Shown here: positions 60,947 through 64,000 of the stretch, piece by piece
How the letters are laid out: the number at the start of each line of letters is the position of its first letter
How positions within the stretch are numbered: the first letter of the stretch is position 1
Origin: Thermoguttaceae bacterium
GTDB taxonomy: Bacteria > Planctomycetota > Planctomycetia > Pirellulales > Thermoguttaceae
Length of the DNA stretch: 64,000 bases
Assembly: GCA_028695965.1 (NCBI GenBank)
Contig: JAQVHZ010000004.1
Location: forward strand, 29,097-93,096
Direction: 5' to 3'
Made by a program: the position numbers and the translations under genes
The notes under the pieces: model-generated
The model's input: the letters and a program-made list of their open reading frames with translations, nothing else
The model's database searches: none
What the model was told of the DNA's origin: nothing

Positions 60947-61110
60947 ACTTTTTGCAACTAAATTAGCTCGCAACAACTCCTAAGTCTTTTCCGACCACGC
61001 ACCATCAATTATAAGTTGTATTTTGAACGACGCCTTACTTTTCGAACAGTGAATGTTCGTAAATGATGATGCGTGTAGTTTGATGAGTGATTCAGGTTGC
61101 AATATGAGTT
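60947..61110. mobile_element. MITE-like element, copy B
   Basis: CAACTTTTTGCAAC ... GTTGCAATATGAGTT ends; the right end is the exact reverse complement of the left end of copy A. Confidence 0.5.
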
Positions 61111-61290
61111 TTCACCAAAATAGAATCAAAATGGGCAAAGAGCGGTCCAATTGCCACATGGAACTATATATACTTTGCTGCCTCATAAAATGCCCTTTTC
61201 AACACTGGTCTTACACATGGTAGACAACGCCTTCCAGCGCCGTTTAAAGCTGCTCTTGTCTTTTGGGGGACCAATGCGAGAGACCCGGTT

Positions 61291-63381
61291 TCATTTTTCT
61301 TTCTTTCCGAAGACGCCTTTTCGCCATTTTCTCGGCTTTTTCCCTTTGTAGTTCGCCTCGACTAGCTTTCTAAAATATTTGTCCTCTTCCAATCCAAACG
61401 CTTCGCGTACGTTGCACTTGAGATTAAGGGACAACAGGGCGTGAATCGTGTCGCTTGTGGGTATTAATTTCAGGTCGTCGATTTGTCCGAGGGTTTTGAG
61501 AAGTTTCTGAGAGAAGTCTTCTGAAACGCCCGCGCCTTCAAAGTTTTTGAAATAAATCTTTCCGTCGATTTCTTTGACAAAGAGGTCGTCGGCTTGGGAC
61601 CTGATGAGATAACACAAGGCCTCGAGGGAGAAACCGGGGAACATTTCCCTGATTTTTTCTTCTTCAAGGGATCCGTCGTATTTATCTACTGCGGCGCGAA
61701 TCTTCTGCAGGAGGAATTCGCTAAATTCTTCTTCAGTTCTAAATTGCCTTTGAGCGCGCGCAATTGCAAATGTTCCGATAAACGAGACCTTCAGGCGCCG
61801 CGTCGTAAAGAATCGGACCCAGTCGGCGAAATCCCCGACGTCGCGAATACAGGCGGGATTCAAGACGTCCGCGTAGGCGTTGTACAGGACCTGAACTTCA
61901 AAGCTTCCGTTCTTTTTTAAATACTCTTGGACTTTCCGAACGATTTCTTCTTCTAGCGCGGGGTCGATAATCGAGTCGGACAGAAAGGAGAGTCCGTCTC
62001 TTCTATGGAAGCTCCTTTCCTGGAGATAGTCGAACACGCTGATTTTGATATGCCCGCCAATCTTTTTTTCTAAAAGCGCGATCGTCGAGTCGTCTAACTT
62101 GAATCCGTTCGGAAAGAGTTCGCGAATAGCGTCGAGCGCCGCTTTAACATGAACCGTCTTTTTGTACTGGAGCTTACGAGAAGCCGATTGTTTCTTTTTA
62201 GCGTCGGACGCGCCTTTGCTGAAACGATTGCCCTTTAGATTCTGGTTCTTTCTCTTAGCGTAATATATCGTCAGATCGCTAATGTCGAGACCGCAGACGT
62301 CAAACCATTCGTGAATCTTTTCGACAATTACCGTGGCGCTGTGATTGGTGTTTAAATAGAAATTGTCGTCGATTCGCTTTAAGTTATGTCTATAGACGTC
62401 TTTGAAATGGTTGTACAGGCTTTTGTCGAGAAAATCAGAATGGTTTCCCGCAATTTTTTCCTTTTGAAGAACGCCCTGTAATTCTTTTGGGTATTGCCGA
62501 TACAGGGACCGGACGACCCATACGTAAAGCTCGGTCCAAGACTTAAAATGCAGCGTCTTACGATCGCCGTATTTTATGCGCGTAGGACGCGTCCTCTCGA
62601 GACGAGTCCCCGTGTCAAATTGGTATAGAAGTTCTCCGAAAATCCCTTCGGGGCTCTTGTCCGCTTCGTCAGCGGCGTCTTCTTCGTATTCCCCGTATTC
62701 CAGGTATTCCTCGTCTTCCTCGTCCTCTTTGGAGTCGTCGTTCCAATAGTCGATAAAATTCCTAAGAGCAAGCAGCGCGGCGTCTCGAGAAACAAACACG
62801 TCTTGCTGAAAATCTGGGAGCGCAAAAAGCTCCGTTTCGATCCTTGTTAAGACCTCCTCGTTGAGGGAGCCGTCGATAAAGCCATAGTGAGCGGAAATAT
62901 CCAGGATTTTGACGAGATGATTCCAATAGTTCGCTTTAAATCCAAGTTCGTCGCCGCGCTTGCGGAGCCACCGACGAAAACTGTCCTGAAGACTTTTTAA
63001 AACCTTTGCGAGCAACACCGTCGCATCCTCGCGGCCCGTGGGAATCTTACCGGTAGTCAAACTCTCTCGAATCTCGTCGAGTCGGCGCTTATATTCAGGG
63101 TAGTTGTTTTTATAAAGTTCGACAATTTTCCTAAAACGAGTCGGCGCTTCGACTTGAAGACCGTCATAGACGCATTCCATAACCGACGATCGCCCCGTGA
63201 GCGAGTCAACGCTGCGAAAGGAATCTGTAATTGCCAGCCCTCTAATGAGCGCACGCTTGCGCATGGTCTCAGAAAGATCCTCAATAATCTTTCTTTTGTT
63301 TTGTCCGTGGTTCTTTATTTGCAGGCACGCGTCGAGCAAAAGAATCACTTCGTCTTCGTCATATCGAGTCATTTGTATCAT
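61291..63381 (-). CDS. Large uncharacterised protein adjacent to defence operon
   Basis: 696 aa, YDEDEVILLLDACLQIKNHG N-terminus, acidic low-complexity segment; good codon usage, no competing ORF. Confidence 0.65.
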   Translation of the reverse strand: MIQMTRYDEDEVILLLDACLQIKNHGQNKRKIIEDLSETMRKRALIRGLAITDSFRSVDSLTGRSSVMECVYDGLQVEAPTRFRKIVELYKNNYPEYKRRLDEIRESLTTGKIPTGREDATVLLAKVLKSLQDSFRRWLRKRGDELGFKANYWNHLVKILDISAHYGFIDGSLNEEVLTRIETELFALPDFQQDVFVSRDAALLALRNFIDYWNDDSKEDEEDEEYLEYGEYEEDAADEADKSPEGIFGELLYQFDTGTRLERTRPTRIKYGDRKTLHFKSWTELYVWVVRSLYRQYPKELQGVLQKEKIAGNHSDFLDKSLYNHFKDVYRHNLKRIDDNFYLNTNHSATVIVEKIHEWFDVCGLDISDLTIYYAKRKNQNLKGNRFSKGASDAKKKQSASRKLQYKKTVHVKAALDAIRELFPNGFKLDDSTIALLEKKIGGHIKISVFDYLQERSFHRRDGLSFLSDSIIDPALEEEIVRKVQEYLKKNGSFEVQVLYNAYADVLNPACIRDVGDFADWVRFFTTRRLKVSFIGTFAIARAQRQFRTEEEFSEFLLQKIRAAVDKYDGSLEEEKIREMFPGFSLEALCYLIRSQADDLFVKEIDGKIYFKNFEGAGVSEDFSQKLLKTLGQIDDLKLIPTSDTIHALLSLNLKCNVREAFGLEEDKYFRKLVEANYKGKKPRKWRKGVFGKKEK

Positions 63382-63599
63382 AAGAACGGCCCTATCATTC
63401 TCCTAAACCACTACGCAACGCCCTAATAAAAAATGGTTCCCCCATTTTACCAGGAAACGCAATGCATTACAAGCGGGAAGAACCGACGTCTGATCATGAT
63501 TTTTAATCTTCTGGAAGACACGCAACTTTCTTATTATCCAACTAATAGGAAAGACAAGCGAGGGTAAGATAGGTCGTTCAAAAGGTCTGTTGCCGCATG

Positions 63600-63849
63600 A
63601 CGTTTTTCTAAGCGTCCTGTATAAGCCGCTGCAGATTGTGGGAATCTATCGCGACAAGAGGTTCTGAAAACTTGTCGCAGCGGTATCCGCCTACGAGAAC
63701 CTCTTTTCAACGTCGACCAAGGTCAAGCCGAGGATCTTATCCAACTCCTCGATATTCTCCGGTTCCGCAAGCCATTTGGAAAAATCATGTTGTTCATGTT
63801 TCCAAAGTTCGCGGACGTCAACTTCTGTTAGTTTAGCTATTTTTGACAT
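63600..63849 (-). pseudogene. Degraded fragment of a nuclease-like (DUF4268/DUF91-type?) gene
   Basis: ATG at 63849: MSKIAKLTEVDVRELWKHEQHDFSKWLAEPENIEELDKILGLTLVDVEK, then a frameshift to VLVGGYRCDKFSEPLVAIDSHNLQRLIQDA*. Confidence 0.6.
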
Positions 63850-64000
63850 TACTCGCTTTCGATGTGAGATGACTTAAGGGAGGTTCTAAAAACCCCATTC
63901 TGCTCCCCCTTCGATTTTCGGGAGGAATTTTTTGAAGAAAAAACGTAAACATTAACGAATCAGTGAGATTTTTGCTGAACAAGCCCCCAGTACAACCGGT

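Noticed and set aside
1-64000. tRNA/rRNA genes
   Set aside because: None recognisable by eye in intergenic regions; tRNAscan-SE/Infernal would be needed to exclude them.

Overview
About 64 kb of bacterial chromosome. Protein content suggests a Planctomycetes-like genome (inference only). Most of the window is ordinary housekeeping: accB (partial), prmC, prfA, rpmE, dapB, a LysR regulator, nadB, pnuC, rph, phoH, a 7TM-HD hydrolase, ybeY, a C-terminal processing protease, an aspartate aminotransferase and asd. Secreted or carbohydrate-related genes are interspersed. Accessory content: (i) a ~13.5 kb nine-gene minus-strand operon (47.1-60.7 kb) that looks like a DNA phosphorothioation (Dnd-type) system, with a PAPS-reductase/DndC-like protein, DUF4007-like protein, 1204-aa P-loop ATPase, DndA-like cysteine desulfurase, PLD+DEAH helicase, a tiny DndE-position protein, DndD-like ATPase, an unknown protein and a sigma-70-like factor; (ii) an FGE/SUMF1 protein (13.5-14.75 kb) whose C-terminus looks like a diversity-generating-retroelement variable region, next to a truncated caspase gene, the cassette being bracketed by a partial duplication of pnuC; (iii) a McrBC type IV restriction pair; (iv) a decayed AbiE toxin-antitoxin locus with a duplicated 13-12-13 operator; (v) an AAA/DUF4143 ATPase preceded by an array of 23-bp-spaced motifs and a duplicated gene start; (vi) a pair of MITE-like elements. 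No rRNA, tRNA or CRISPR array was recognised by eye. All family assignments come from reading motifs, not from database searches.
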